Below are positions 24,698 through 35,423 of a stretch of 64,000 nt of DNA, one piece after another. The stretch is from positions 15,198,501 through 15,262,500 of the forward strand of contig BSBN01000254.1 in the NCBI GenBank assembly GCA_027924645.1, written 5' to 3'. The stretch comes from Cunninghamia lanceolata. Its lineage: Eukaryota > Streptophyta > Pinopsida > Cupressales > Cupressaceae. Position 1 is the stretch's first letter. The number at the start of each line of letters is the position of its first letter. The notes below the pieces were generated by a model. The model was not told the DNA's origin. It made no database searches and saw only the letters and a list, made by a program, of their open reading frames with translations. The position numbers were made by a program, and so were the translations under genes.

Positions 24698-27106
24698 TTC
24701 ATTATATATACCTGTAACATCTGCATCCTTAGACCTCATAATTCTTCAATAGTATACTTTCTTCTTTTATAACTGTATGTGAACATTTGATCTACACCAA
24801 TGACATGATGAAATGTATCAGTTGGCAACATGTTGTTCTCTTTCACTTATCTATATTCACGGTTGTATTTATAAAGAAAGCTCATTTGAAAATCTCTGTG
24901 TATGTGCATCAGTTGATGATGCGGCCTCCAATTATATCTATGGCAACACTATTATGTCATAGAGAACCTATACTTGAACTGTATTTGTAATTTATTACTA
25001 AGCACTTTATGTTTATTGAATTTCAGTTGTATCATTTCTTTCATCTGTATATGATCTATCCTCAGTAATTGTATTCTCATTGAAACCCCCAAGTGGGTTG
25101 AGGAAGAAAAGAGACTTTCCATTGGCTGTAGCTAAGTTATTCAGTAGTTACCCTCTTTCTTCATTTATCTGATATAGTTACCTCAATACTGCTGAGGTAT
25201 ATGGACATTGGGGTTTCTTACATTGTTGTCATAATGAAACATATCAAATAATTGCTATTTTTTCATTGTGTCTTTTCATCTTCTGAGGATGATACCATTT
25301 CTATATGTACATACCTGAAATGATTATTTAACTTGTAGCATATACATGTGATGTTGATTCAGTTCATTGCCCATTTTTATACACGACATAAAGTATGACA
25401 TCTCTCATGGCTGTTTAAGTTGTGGATAATCTTCATTGATGACAACTTTAGATTATTTGACCATTGGTGATGATCCTGTAGCACACATTTGATGTCTCAA
25501 ACAAAAGCATAACAACACTATTGATTGATGACATTTGATAATGCAGTCAATTTCACTATAGCTCCTACAAAACATGATTTGGCTCCTTTAATTTATTGGT
25601 TGTCGAGATAGAAATTGATGTTGTCATGAGATGATTTGATGAATGATGGCACTGCTTAAACAATTCTATTGATTACCTTATTCTTTAGCAATCATCACAT
25701 TTCTTCATCATACAGATTTACAAGGTGATTACTATACATGTCTTAAAATGAGAAAGATATAATCTATCAGAGCATCTTTTGTGTATCCATTTGGCATTTG
25801 TTATTCCAACTTGTCTCTTTACTTCAACACCATTTGACACATTGTTGTGACCATTCATAAAATAAACTAGAACTTATGGTACTCTGATTCTTTGGCTGCT
25901 CCACTATGCACTTTATAGTTTATTCAAATCATGCATAAAATGATAGTTGTTTCTGATGTTATGTTATGACCAAAACAGTCATAAACAATTGCATGATATT
26001 ATCCATTGGCAACTATTTGACATTCAAATGATGGAAATGTACTTGATGTTCTTAATTTTTCCAATGCATACAAATACCATGAAAGATATACAAGTCAAAT
26101 ACCTATGAATTCAATTGTTCCGATGATAGCTGAAGCAATGATGATAGCTATTTTGTGCATTTAATGTTGTTCATTAAGCTTAGTTTACTCTTATGATCCC
26201 ATTTCATTATTTGAGGTGCAGTCATAGGTGTATCTTGTTCTTGACATCAATGCATCTAACTGCTTTCTACTCCTTTTGCTTGTCATGTAATTAAAGCAAT
26301 CCGAATAATGATCTTCCCTTTTCATTTCATCCCTTCAAATTTTAAGGGGAGGTAGCATGCTGAGCTCTACCCTTGTGGGAGCCCATTTTGCACCACATGC
26401 TTATCTTGCAAATCAATAACATAATTTTACTTGTTCCTGCACATGAAACAAACAAGCTAGTTAAAACAATGAAGTACAATGATTGTTTCTTTCTTTCTTG
26501 CATATGAGTGATGTTCATTTGATTAGTGCATTAATGGCAAAGTATTATGCCTCTTCTAATAGGACATAAAGATCTCATAACCAGAGCTCTAATAGGACCC
26601 TCCCACACTTTTGCAAGTTCATGTCAAGAATCAGGAGTAGGAATAGTGTGGCAAACTCAAAGATTGAAGACCCCAACAAGGTAATGATGGATATGACTTT
26701 CTCCCCCTATCTTTAAATACATTGCACTTTCCTTATATTTGTATGTGTTCAGCTATTACCCACAGCTTGTGTGGGACATCTAATTTGTCATTATTTCCTT
26801 CAATGTAATGTTTATTCTTTATGTATTTCAATTTTAAAATGAATAATCATTGTGGTGAATGAAATACTTATCTCTTCTGCATATGTTTTGTATTGCAATG
26901 AATTATGAAACCAATTCTCCTTCTATTAAACAATTGAACTACAAACCTCATGTATCCCTTGTATTATCACAAGTAAACTTCTTATAAAATAAATACATTT
27001 AAATGCTTAAGCAAGGCAGAAATAAATTGAAAATTTTCACCTTAAAATGAATAATATACTAGCTTTGCCAATTTTTGAGCTATGGTGAAAAAATGGTAAC
27101 AAGTAG

Positions 27107-27543
27107 AAGTATGCTAGCCCATTTGAATTAGTCTATGGATTAGAAGCTAAGATTCCAATCATCTTGGAGTTGCCAATGTACAAGTTGTTGCATGAAGTAG
27201 ACAGAGAAAAATGTAATGAAATTTCTCAAAGAATGTCTAAGTTGATAGAGATGGGTGAAAATACAAAAGCTAAATATGATAGTGTCCTATCATAATGATA
27301 GATGGTCAAGAATTTGTTTGACATGAAGGCATTACAAATAAATTTTTAAGTTGGAGACATGGTATTGATGTGGAATGTTAGATCAAAGGATAAAGGAAAG
27401 CATTGAAATTTTGACTCTTTGTTTCTTGGACCATATGAAGTTATAGATGGATATAGTTATAATGTATATAATCTCAAACATTTAGTTTCAAATCTCATGG
27501 AACTTCTAATTCATGGCCAACATCTTAAGCATTACTTCTCTTG
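27107..27543 (+). pseudogene. Gypsy element 2 integrase C-terminal part, right fragment
   Basis: It resumes the frame broken at 8854. Readable blocks are KYASPFELVYGLEAKIPI, then a decayed stretch with TAA TGA TAG, then VGDMVLMWNVRSKDKGKH, LFLGPYEVIDGYSYNVYNL and the ending HGQHLKHYFS with TGA at 27541-27543. These match in order the distal core and SH3-like tail of gypsy integrases, and the last block parallels the gypsy 1 tail at 254. It is non-functional because of several stops. Confidence 0.8.
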
Positions 27544-28883
27544 AGTTATGAGATTTTTTTACTTGTATGTAATGTTCTTTCTACATATTTTTTCTTTTTG
27601 CAACTATGACCTATTTTAGTTATACTGAAGTCTGGTTGTCCTAGGTCCTTCCTTGTTGTTCCTTTTTGTGGTTTATTTTGTGTGGTCATGCTCTTCCCTT
27701 TAGCATTGTGGTCTACCCCTATAGATTTTATCTAGATTCTCACTATACCTACAAGAGGCTCACCTTCCCAACTAGACCTAATGATGGGACCTAGTTTGAC
27801 AGGTGCAAATTTTCCTAAGTTTGGTTCCCTCTTATTCCCTTTGGCATATTTTACCCATCATTTATATCCGGTTTGAAAAATTTTCAATGGTCTTACCAAA
27901 ATGTTGTTCCTTTCCTTCCCACATGTCTACCATATGGTAGAAGTTGCAAGAAATATAGAATCAATCTAAGGATGGGAGATTTTATTTAGTTTTTTTTTTT
28001 TTTACATATTTGTGAAGTTTCCAAGGACTTGTGGACTTCTTCCACTTTCCTTCTTTTCCTATCACATCCATCTTTTCTTTCCTTCCTATTTATTTTTGGG
28101 TTTTCAATATACTTCTACATTTTTGAAATTTTCTTGAAGTTTTGACCTCCCTTTTGGTTTTGCATAGATCCTCACAAAATTCCAATTCTTTCCTCACCCC
28201 ACTTTCTCCCCATTTAAACAATTATGTGAATTTGTAGGTTTGTAGTGGACTTCCTCCACTTAAACCTTTTTCTCAAAGTTTGAATCCCTTTCATTTTCTT
28301 ACAAGGGAGAAAGTTTGAAATTGTGTCACACTTTTATAAAGGAAACAACTAACACTAATCTAACTTTTTAACTTGAGTGACTACAAAGTGATGTATATGT
28401 TTTGAATTTTAAAATGATGTAAACTAATAAAATGTAGATTTTCTAAGGTATTTTATGGTTTTTTTTTTTAATTATTTAAATATAGTATTTTATAAAATTT
28501 ACACTATAATTTAGTTGTTGATAAAGTGTTGAAAAATAAGGTTGAATGGGACATCATAATTTATATAGTAAATTTCATTTATTTTCCTTCTATATTTTTT
28601 TTATGTATTCATAACTCAAAAAATTAGTGCATGGATTAATTATTTGCCCAATTTGATATGTGTAATCAAAACATAACTGTTTCGATGGGACATCAACTTT
28701 TGTCTTGATTATTTATCCAAAATACGAAAAAAAATAGATTGTCTTGATAAAGAATCTCTCCTCTAGTGCATCATATTTTTTTAAAAAATTTGATTAGCTT
28801 TAATATTTTTTATTAAGAGGACAATCAACACCATATTTTGGTGTTGATGACCTACTTTTAGTAGAAATTAAAAAATATATAAA
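27544..28883 (+). other. Gypsy 2 post-pol region, noncoding, left of the foldback element
   Basis: There is no ORF of interest. The motif (A/G)GTGGACTTC.TCCAC occurs at 28031 and 28243 and recurs beyond the large insertion (46041-46470). This suggests the same element continues at 45648. The stretch after 28440 is AT-rich with long T runs. Confidence 0.45.
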
Positions 28884-28947
28884 GGGTAAGTGCAAGAAGA
28901 TGGGGGGCCAAAAAGTGGCCAAATTAATTTAAAAAAAAAAGGTCAAA

Positions 28948-29101
28948 ACGCGAGCACGTTATAACGCGCTCACGTTATAACGCGCTCGCGTTATAATGCG
29001 AGCGCGTTATAATGCTCTCGCATTGTTCTTTTCTTTGCATTTTTCCTTCTCCACAAAACTTTGTGCTATTTTTCATGTTTTAAATAACGCGAGCGCGTTA
29101 T
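28948..29101. repeat. CpG-rich palindromic units ATAACGCG(AG/CT)CGCGTTAT
   Basis: Four to five ~16 bp units in alternating orientation at 28948-29023, plus a single unit at 29084-29101. Each unit is palindromic apart from the central dinucleotide. Counterparts lie at 44643-44660 and 44718-44750 in the right arm. CpG density is far above the surrounding DNA. Confidence 0.8.
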
Positions 29102-29140
29102 GTTAAACTTAAATTTTTTTATGTTTAAGGCTATTAATCA

Positions 29141-29262
29141 TGTATGTATGTATGCTTATATGTATGTATGTATGTATGTATGTATGCCTATATGTATGTA
29201 TGTATCTATGTATGCCTCTATGTATGTATGTATCTATGTATGCCTATATGTATGTATGTATA
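29141..29262. repeat. (TATG)n microsatellite
   Basis: TGTATG repeats with GCC or CTA interruptions about every 20-36 bp. The inverted counterpart is (CATA)n at 44482-44603. ORFs of YVCM repeats here are artefacts. Confidence 0.9.
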
Positions 29263-29299
29263 GTGTCGAGGGTAGAGGAGGGTAGAGATGGGAGTGAGC

Positions 29300-30391
29300 T
29301 GTTGGCAAGAGACACTATATGGATTCATGGTTGTTGTCATTGATGGCAACAAAGGTCATCCCACATATCCGCAAGTCATGATATGTCTCTACCGGAAGTC
29401 AGATTGAAGATTGTGGTGGTCCGGTGAACAAGAACAGAGCATGTGGCAAGGTCCGACAGATTGGTCCGGATCTCTCAGAGGAAGTGTCTTGGTGCAGTGC
29501 GGATCTGGGGAAGTCAAGAGGACTATCTTGAGTAGTATATTCCAAGGATTTAGCCTCCGGAGATGGACAAGGAAAAAGATATGAATAGTTGAGTACCGGA
29601 TTCCTGAGAAACAGTGAAAACAGAGGAAGAACTGACTGACTGAGTATCAAACTACTTTCCGGATGTGTTACAGATGATGATAAAGGTTGCGGAGGCATGA
29701 ATCATGTTTGGCCGACATAATTGATGATATCTACAAGTATATGCTTGATCCGCATTGCTTGGTGAGCAAGGATTCAGCCGACAGAACTAAGTTTGTAAGA
29801 AACTAGACTGTTCCGGATGCCGACTAGAAAGATGATGAAAGTACTTGTGCGGATATATATAGAGGATGGATTTAGTGGTAAAAGGTGTGAAGGAATGTGA
29901 AGATATGCGAACAAGTCCAGAGTAGAGCAGAAGTAACAAGAAAGATCCGGTATGTGAAAGGACAGCAGACTAAAGAACAGAGGAAAGATGAAGTGCAGCA
30001 GATCAGTATACTGAACCTAACCGGAACTGAACTCCAGCATATGCAGATGCTTCCAATCAGTTCAAGACTGTGATTCTAATCACTTTGTAAGACAGTGTGT
30101 CTTCTTGTAGGCAGTGAGCCTCTTGTGAGCAGTGTGCTCGGGCAGTGAGCCCTAATTGGCAAGTGCCATTTTTGTAATTTCCTATTCTTCTAACAGAGAA
30201 TAATTCTTGGGTTAATCACCCCGTGGTTTTCTCCCTTAACAGGGTTTCCACGTCAAAAATACTGTGTCATGTGTTTCTTATTTCATGGTTTATGTTTTGT
30301 GTTTGATTTTATGCTGCTTCAATTAAAAGGAAAGTTTAATAAGGGAAATAATTAGGATAACTGATTCACCCCCCCCTCTCAGTTATCAACA
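29300..30391 (+). repeat. 5' LTR of the young copia-type element
   Basis: TG...CA ends, TATA box at 29854, the GGGTTTCCACGTC motif near 30241 and a C-run then CTCTCAGTTATCAACA at the end. Nine CCGG sites. The 99-codon antisense ORF seen in both LTRs has no recognisable features. Confidence 0.93.
29854..29865 (+). promoter_or_regulatory. LTR TATA box
   Basis: TATATATAGAGG, about 555 bp into the LTR; the same sequence occurs in the 3' LTR near 36210. It would drive the genomic transcript of the element. Confidence 0.6.
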
Positions 30392-30393
30392 AT

Positions 30394-30406
30394 TGGTATC
30401 AGAGCC
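30394..30406 (+). other. Primer-binding site, initiator Met-tRNA type
   Basis: TGGTATCAGAGCC starts two bases after the LTR end. It is the standard complement of the plant initiator-Met tRNA 3' end used by copia elements. Confidence 0.92.
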
Positions 30407-30456
30407 AAGTTCCTCCTAATAGAGCCTAACAGCTTGAGGAAGATCTGGGATTTCAA

Positions 30457-31635
30457 ATGGATGCATATGGTTTAAGGGAGCAACTCAAGACTGCCCTTGA
30501 GGATCTTGAACAGTCAAATTCTGAAGTCAGTGAATTAAAGGAAAGACTCAAACAGGCTGATGAATTCATGAGAGAATTAAAAGACAAATTAAGTCTCTCT
30601 ATGAAAAAGAGAAAGGAGCTGCTTCAACAGTTGGCAAGACAAAGTGAAGAAAGCAATACAAGTGAGGAATTGACTGAGCAAACCAAGTTATGTGAAAAGT
30701 TATCAAAAGAAGTCATTATGTTAAGACATGAAATGGAATCAGGAACTATAAAGTTTACTCAAGAGATTGAAGAAAAAAGAAAGGCTGAAGACAATCTAAG
30801 ACAATCTCTTAAAGAAAAATCAGAAGAATGCCACCAGATGGACAGGATTATCAGACACCTTGAATCTGATCTTGAAGATTCCAAAGATAATGAAGGAAAA
30901 CTTGAGGATCAAATTGCCTCTCTCAAAAGAGACCTTCAAACAGCAAATGAATATAAAGAGAAATTCAAGATAAGTTCTGCTCAACTTGAAGTTCTTCTTG
31001 GAAGTCAAAAGAGGACAGATGACAAGTATGGCTTGGGATATGAAAAAGGAGAAAGCTCCGGATCCGGTCAGAAGAATCTTGGATCAGAAAATCCAAGGAG
31101 CAGGCCTAGAAGACCTCCGGTAAGACAGCCAAATGCTCAAAAATATCCATCCTTCAATGGATACTGCCACAGCTGCAACCATTTTGGTCACAAAGCTAAT
31201 CAGTGCAGAATGAGAATGAATCAGATTAATTCATCCTTCTCCGGACAGTGCTTCAACTGCAAAAGGTATGGACACAAATCCCATGAATGCAGAATTATGC
31301 AAGTAAACAAATCATTCAAAGGTAGATGCTTTACATGCAATAGAGTAGGTCATATGGCTAATCAATGCAGATCAAGGGGATATCAGTTAAATATGCAAAG
31401 AAATGTTATTTGTCAAATCTGCAATAGGTCCGGTCATAATGCTAAAGTCTGCAGAAACAAGAATCAGGACAAAAGAGGTCCGGTGTATAATCAGAATCAA
31501 GACAAGGGTAAACAAAAGATGAATGCGGATGAAGTTAGGAATCAGATGAGCAAGATTTGGGTGAAGAAAAGCTCAGAGAATGTAGAGGATGGATCCGCAC
31601 CAGATTCTGGTGCTGATATTTCTTCCGGAAATTAA
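30457..31635 (+). CDS. gag: Gag-like ORF1: coiled coil plus four CCHC zinc knuckles
   Basis: 392 residues, first ATG after the primer site. Residues ~1-185 form an almost unbroken Glu/Lys/Leu heptad-type coiled coil. GLGY follows at ~192, embedded in a context (L..QK..DDKYGLGY) like that of SIRE/Maximus-type copia gag proteins. A Ser/Arg/Pro-rich linker leads to four CX2CX4HX4C knuckles at about residues 236-249, 265-278, 291-304 and 321-334, expected to bind the element RNA. The N-terminal capsid-type domain usual for copia Gag is not evident, and four knuckles are more than the one or two usual in this group. The ORF is intact. The end PDSGADISS resembles a protease active-site context, but no protease follows. 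Confidence 0.85.
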   Translation: MDAYGLREQLKTALEDLEQSNSEVSELKERLKQADEFMRELKDKLSLSMKKRKELLQQLARQSEESNTSEELTEQTKLCEKLSKEVIMLRHEMESGTIKFTQEIEEKRKAEDNLRQSLKEKSEECHQMDRIIRHLESDLEDSKDNEGKLEDQIASLKRDLQTANEYKEKFKISSAQLEVLLGSQKRTDDKYGLGYEKGESSGSGQKNLGSENPRSRPRRPPVRQPNAQKYPSFNGYCHSCNHFGHKANQCRMRMNQINSSFSGQCFNCKRYGHKSHECRIMQVNKSFKGRCFTCNRVGHMANQCRSRGYQLNMQRNVICQICNRSGHNAKVCRNKNQDKRGPVYNQNQDKGKQKMNADEVRNQMSKIWVKKSSENVEDGSAPDSGADISSGN

Positions 31636-32288
31636 AAAGTGAGCTCAGGCTCAGGGGGAGACTCAAAGAAGATTCTGTTCCCCCAGCCAAACAAGTTGTG
31701 CCGGATGTGGCACAAGATGCGGATTAAAGGGTTTGTAGATATAAGTCCTGAGATGCTTCAGTCAAGTTTTCAGAGGTCCGCATGGAGTTATGAAGAAGCT
31801 GTGTTCGATTAAGTTAGACCTGTTCAGGGAGGTGCTCCGGTATGATAAAGGATTACAAAAAGGTCCGGAGAGATCCGGAAGTGCACGATCTTGTCTTGCG
31901 GATTGGACAGAGTGTTTGGGATGTTCTTGTAATATGTTACCTAGATTTATTCATGATTTAAAGATCCGGATGATATTCAGTGATCAGGACTAATCCGGGA
32001 TACTCCAAGCTGTCCAGACATGGTAAACTGGAATAATGCAGGTGAAGCATTTATTGCAGACAGATATTAGGGTTTGCGGAGCAATATAAGGGATTTCTCA
32101 AAAGTTATCTGCTCATTCTACACTTGAGAAGAAGCGAATAGTGGAGCTCTGCAACAAGGTTCATCAAGCACACCAAGGATCTCCTGCCGAAGCTATTGCA
32201 TAAAGAAATCAATCCAACCACTCCGTGCAAACCGAAGGCGCATAAGGTATTCTTCGTTTTTCATTGCCTCACTGCAAATCTTTGAAGA
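31636..32288 (+). other. Inter-ORF region of the young copia-type element
   Basis: About 650 bp without a sizeable ORF. It is rich in TCCGG words and includes CTCAGGGGGAG at 31654, a copy of the polypurine-like motif found again at the 3' end. It could be an intron or leader for ORF2, which is downstream of ORF1 on the same strand and would need splicing, reinitiation or its own promoter. Confidence 0.5.
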
Positions 32289-35200
32289 ATGGCTACTCCA
32301 AACATAGTTAAGATCTCTGATAGACCTCGCCCCTCATTCAAGAAACATCCCTACAAATCGTTGGAGGTAGATCCACTAGGAGCCTTCTCTAGTGTTCCCC
32401 ACGGAGTCTTACATACTGAAGATATTAGGGTTTACATACACGCAAACATTGAGGAATTTGGGGAATTCAAATTAAGAGACCTCTATCACAAGCAACTGAT
32501 AGACAATGCTTTTGAGCTCAAACCAGAGTATAAGGGTATCCAGAAGAAACAATTTGAGCAATTCATTCATTTCCCTAGCTTTGAAGAAGATGAATGGGTC
32601 CGGTATGTACTGAGCAGGATGCATGACAACTTCCTTTGGCTAGATAGACCCTGCAAGATCACAAAAGAAGCAATTAGAGCAGTAACTGGTCTATACTCTT
32701 CCGGGGGGGTACCTATCCTCAAATCTGTCAAGAACAACGTTGTAACTGAGGCCACCGGATCAAAATATGATAAGAGAGCAATGACCATTGAAGATATTTC
32801 GGATCCGGATATCAAATATGCATCAATGATAATAGGATACAAGATCTATCACTCCAGCAGGGAGAATTCTGTATCCGGAACTGCAATATACACAGCATAT
32901 GAAATGCTAAGAAAGAATGCAGATTATGATCTTTGTGAACTACTACTAAGCCAATTGATGGAAAATGTACAGAAAATCAAGAAAGACAAGAAGAACTCCT
33001 TTAAGTATGGTACTCTCATTGTATGTCTCTTCTTTTACTTCATGAATGAGCTACCCGGAACAAGTGGATGGGTATGGCAGAATGACAAACCTGTTGCAGT
33101 CCAGATAAGAGACTATTTGCATGGACTTGGGGATGCAAAAGCGAGAAATACAGCTCTATGGGGATACTTCAAAAACTTTCAGAGCATGATGCAAGCAAGA
33201 GAGAGAATTCCCCAGTCACTCATTGAGAAATACAAGGACTCAGTATGTTTTATGGTTGACACTGATCAGTGCCTAATGGAGGCAGTGGAGCCAAGGACTG
33301 TCTGGATCATGCCCATGGGGTATGAAGTTGATGAACAGATAGTAGAGCTGCATGTTCAACACATGCTAAGTCAGCCCAAAGATCCTAAGGCAGAAAGGTT
33401 TGGAACCTTTGAGGAGCTGAGCGTGAAATTACATGTAGAACTCAGGGAACCTGAGATTAAAAGAAAAGTGAGAAAAGAAGTAGAGCACATTGCTCAAGGC
33501 CTAGGCATCTCAAAAGAGGCACTTGATGCCAGCCGGGAAAAGAGGAGAAAGGCTGAGGAAGAAGAGAAAAGCAAAGAAAGTGCTCCGGTTGAAACCCCCA
33601 CCCGGACCAGATCATCAAAGAGATCTGCACCTTCCACAACCAAAAGCTCAAAACCGGAAGTCCAGGCATCCGGTAAAAGATCCAAGACAAAAGCATCAAG
33701 GGCTTATGAAAGCCAAAAGGATGAAGAGGAGACAGAATCAGATGAAGGAGTAAGAGAAGTAAAGAAACAGAAAAAGAAAGGATCCGGTAAGCCCTCCACA
33801 GGCCAAGACAAGGAGGAAATGGCAGAGGTAACTGTTGAAAAGCCCACTCTGTCACTAGAGAGCATAATCAAGTCGGTCACGGTGGATGGAAACCTTCAAC
33901 CAATGACTGAATCCTATGATGACTTCAGTGAGGCAGACCAAAAGACTCTGCAGGAAGCCACAGTTAAATATCTGAACACATACAATAAGGCTTTCATTGA
34001 GATCATATCTCTCATTCCTAAAAGCCTAGAGAAGGAAATGGAAGTAAGAAAGAATAATGCGCATGCCAAAGATCTTGAGATCCGGGAGCAGATAGCTATT
34101 CAGCTATATCCTCAAATTGATCCCAAGACAATGAACATGATCTTCAAGGACTGCAGAGATGAGTTCAGAAGTAAAGCCAGGATGAATCAGCTCATGCTTG
34201 GTGAGACTGACAAAGTGGCACAAGAGACAGAAGAGATCCTCCGGAAGGCCTTCAAAAGGTTCAATCTTCCTGTTGTAGAGGACTTAGGTGCAGAAACAGC
34301 TGCTGACTTGGAATCTTCTGTTCCGGAAGAAGTGAGCCCTGAACAGACAAGTGAGGACTTGGGACCCTCTGCTCCAGAAGAAGTGACCCATGAACAAGCA
34401 AGCATCTCTCCTCCGGTTTCCCCTACAGTCTCCGGATCCAAAGAAGAAGAGCAATTGCAGGAGAAGGAAGCAGTGGTGACAGACAAAGAGGTTGACAGTT
34501 CTAAGACTGCAGAAGAAAAGAAACATCTGTCTCCGGCAAGAGACACTGCACAAACTGTTCAACAATTTTTGAGCAAAGAAACTCTAGAGATTGATGAACC
34601 GGAGCTTCTAAAAGGTCCATTTGATTTTGACTCTCTCTCTCCGGTACAAACAATGAAGATAGCTTCATTTGCAAATGCCAAGGCAAATGAAAAGCTTCTA
34701 AAGTCTCATATGGAGGACTGTGAGTTGATAGAGGCTGCTTCCGGAGTACTTGTAAAGATCATGCCATCAATCCAAATAGATCCGACTGCCTCCACTTCCG
34801 GTAATCTAAAAACCTTAGTCAGCAGTATTGATACACATTTTAATTCTCTAGAAAAATCAGCTGAAGACAAGGTCCGGAAGGAATTTTTGGATAAGAGATT
34901 TTCTGAAATATTAGAATTAATCTCTAAGGATAGGAAGATTGTAAGCATTGGAATAAAGAGCTTAGAAAATGCTCTTAAGGATGGCGGTGACATCTACAAA
35001 TTTTGTATATCTTGGTCAAAGGCAACAACAGCAATTGACAAGAAAATAAAAGAAGAGCAGGACAAGCTTCAAAGCTTATCTCAAAGTTTTGATCCTCTCT
35101 CTTCCTCTATAATAAATCAAGAATGTCAGACTATTGCAGTCTTGAATGAAATAAAGAATCTTGAGAAGGAGAGGAAGAACATTACCAACCGGATGGGAGA

Positions 35201-35423
35201 ACTTAGAAGGATTATAGTCCCTAAGTTGGAAACGATGCATGAGGCCATCAGTGATGCCCAGACCACCGCCCATACAAAAGATCCGACAGATCTCAGGCGG
35301 GCAGAAGCTTTTGCATTTTTGCTGAGTGGTCACATTTCAATCCTGGACAGAATGAAGCTTAGTTGGGCTACTGAAATGGTTCAACTGCAGACATCCTTTG
35401 CAGACATTCTGCAGTATATGTGA
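32289..35423 (+). CDS. ORF2, 1044-residue protein of unknown function in a pol-less retroelement
   Basis: An intact ORF starting MATPNIVKISDRPRP. Residues ~45-330 look globular: WVRYVLSRMHDNFLWLD, KITKEAIRAVTGL (~123), SVSGTAIYTAYEML (~193), and LCELLLSQL...FKYGTLIVCLFFYF (~216-253). Residues ~380-520 are Lys/Glu/Ser-rich and contain basic runs (KKQKKKG) that could be nuclear signals. Residues ~660-770 are acidic and Pro/Ser-rich with two similar EE.S.EQ(T/A) repeats. The C-terminal third is coiled coil. No RT, integrase, protease or transposase motif is seen. From memory, proteins with the KITKEAI..VTGL pattern are common as unnamed plant ORFs linked to transposons. The block pattern recurs in the gypsy 1 ORF at 3300-3800. 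Intactness in a recent insertion suggests it was recently under selection. Confidence 0.8.
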   Translation: MATPNIVKISDRPRPSFKKHPYKSLEVDPLGAFSSVPHGVLHTEDIRVYIHANIEEFGEFKLRDLYHKQLIDNAFELKPEYKGIQKKQFEQFIHFPSFEEDEWVRYVLSRMHDNFLWLDRPCKITKEAIRAVTGLYSSGGVPILKSVKNNVVTEATGSKYDKRAMTIEDISDPDIKYASMIIGYKIYHSSRENSVSGTAIYTAYEMLRKNADYDLCELLLSQLMENVQKIKKDKKNSFKYGTLIVCLFFYFMNELPGTSGWVWQNDKPVAVQIRDYLHGLGDAKARNTALWGYFKNFQSMMQARERIPQSLIEKYKDSVCFMVDTDQCLMEAVEPRTVWIMPMGYEVDEQIVELHVQHMLSQPKDPKAERFGTFEELSVKLHVELREPEIKRKVRKEVEHIAQGLGISKEALDASREKRRKAEEEEKSKESAPVETPTRTRSSKRSAPSTTKSSKPEVQASGKRSKTKASRAYESQKDEEETESDEGVREVKKQKKKGSGKPSTGQDKEEMAEVTVEKPTLSLESIIKSVTVDGNLQPMTESYDDFSEADQKTLQEATVKYLNTYNKAFIEIISLIPKSLEKEMEVRKNNAHAKDLEIREQIAIQLYPQIDPKTMNMIFKDCRDEFRSKARMNQLMLGETDKVAQETEEILRKAFKRFNLPVVEDLGAETAADLESSVPEEVSPEQTSEDLGPSAPEEVTHEQASISPPVSPTVSGSKEEEQLQEKEAVVTDKEVDSSKTAEEKKHLSPARDTAQTVQQFLSKETLEIDEPELLKGPFDFDSLSPVQTMKIASFANAKANEKLLKSHMEDCELIEAASGVLVKIMPSIQIDPTASTSGNLKTLVSSIDTHFNSLEKSAEDKVRKEFLDKRFSEILELISKDRKIVSIGIKSLENALKDGGDIYKFCISWSKATTAIDKKIKEEQDKLQSLSQSFDPLSSSIINQECQTIAVLNEIKNLEKERKNITNRMGELRRIIVPKLETMHEAISDAQTTAHTKDPTDLRRAEAFAFLLSGHISILDRMKLSWATEMVQLQTSFADILQYM

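Larger units (their letters stand above)
8855..27101 (-). mobile_element. LARD-like non-autonomous LTR retrotransposon, 18.2 kb with nested insertion
   Basis: Two long direct repeats (8855-13759 and 16830-27101) both begin TGTTATC and end GGTAACA, flanking a 3,070 bp interior. Flanks GGTAG (8850-8854) and AGTAG (27102-27106) differ by one base and are a decayed 5 bp target duplication. Removing the element rejoins the gypsy 2 integrase. LTRs near 4.9 kb with a ~3 kb interior lacking protease, RT and integrase match the LARD class (large retrotransposon derivatives, such as Sukkula of barley). Minus-strand orientation is inferred from the interior ORF and a primer-site-like sequence next to the right LTR. 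LTR divergence and a nested 5 kb insertion show it is old. Confidence 0.85.
16830..27101 (-). repeat. Right LTR of the LARD, interrupted
   Basis: Same ends as the left LTR. It carries a ~308 bp tandem duplication near 17665 and a 5,007 bp insertion at 19691-24697. Without the insertion and its 5 bp duplication it is 5,260 bp, and the 308 bp duplication explains most of the difference from the left LTR. Confidence 0.85.
28884..29299. repeat. Left inverted-repeat arm, outer part
   Basis: It contains the tip, the palindromic CG-rich array, the ~60 bp block around ATAACGCGAGCGCGTTATGTT (29085), TATG microsatellite and the G-rich lead-in AGGAGGGTAGAGATGG. All except the region around 28921-28947 have an inverted counterpart in 44440-45647. 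Confidence 0.8.

Noticed and set aside
29100..29343. YVCM-repeat ORFs at the TATG microsatellite, and their counterparts at 44406-44643
   Set aside because: Simple-sequence translation in several frames; not genes.
29399..29698. 99-codon antisense ORF identical in both LTRs (also 35755-36054)
   Set aside because: Identity simply reflects identical LTRs; no recognisable protein feature.
33457..33855. 132-codon antisense ORF inside ORF2
   Set aside because: Shadow of the charged linker of ORF2 on the opposite strand.
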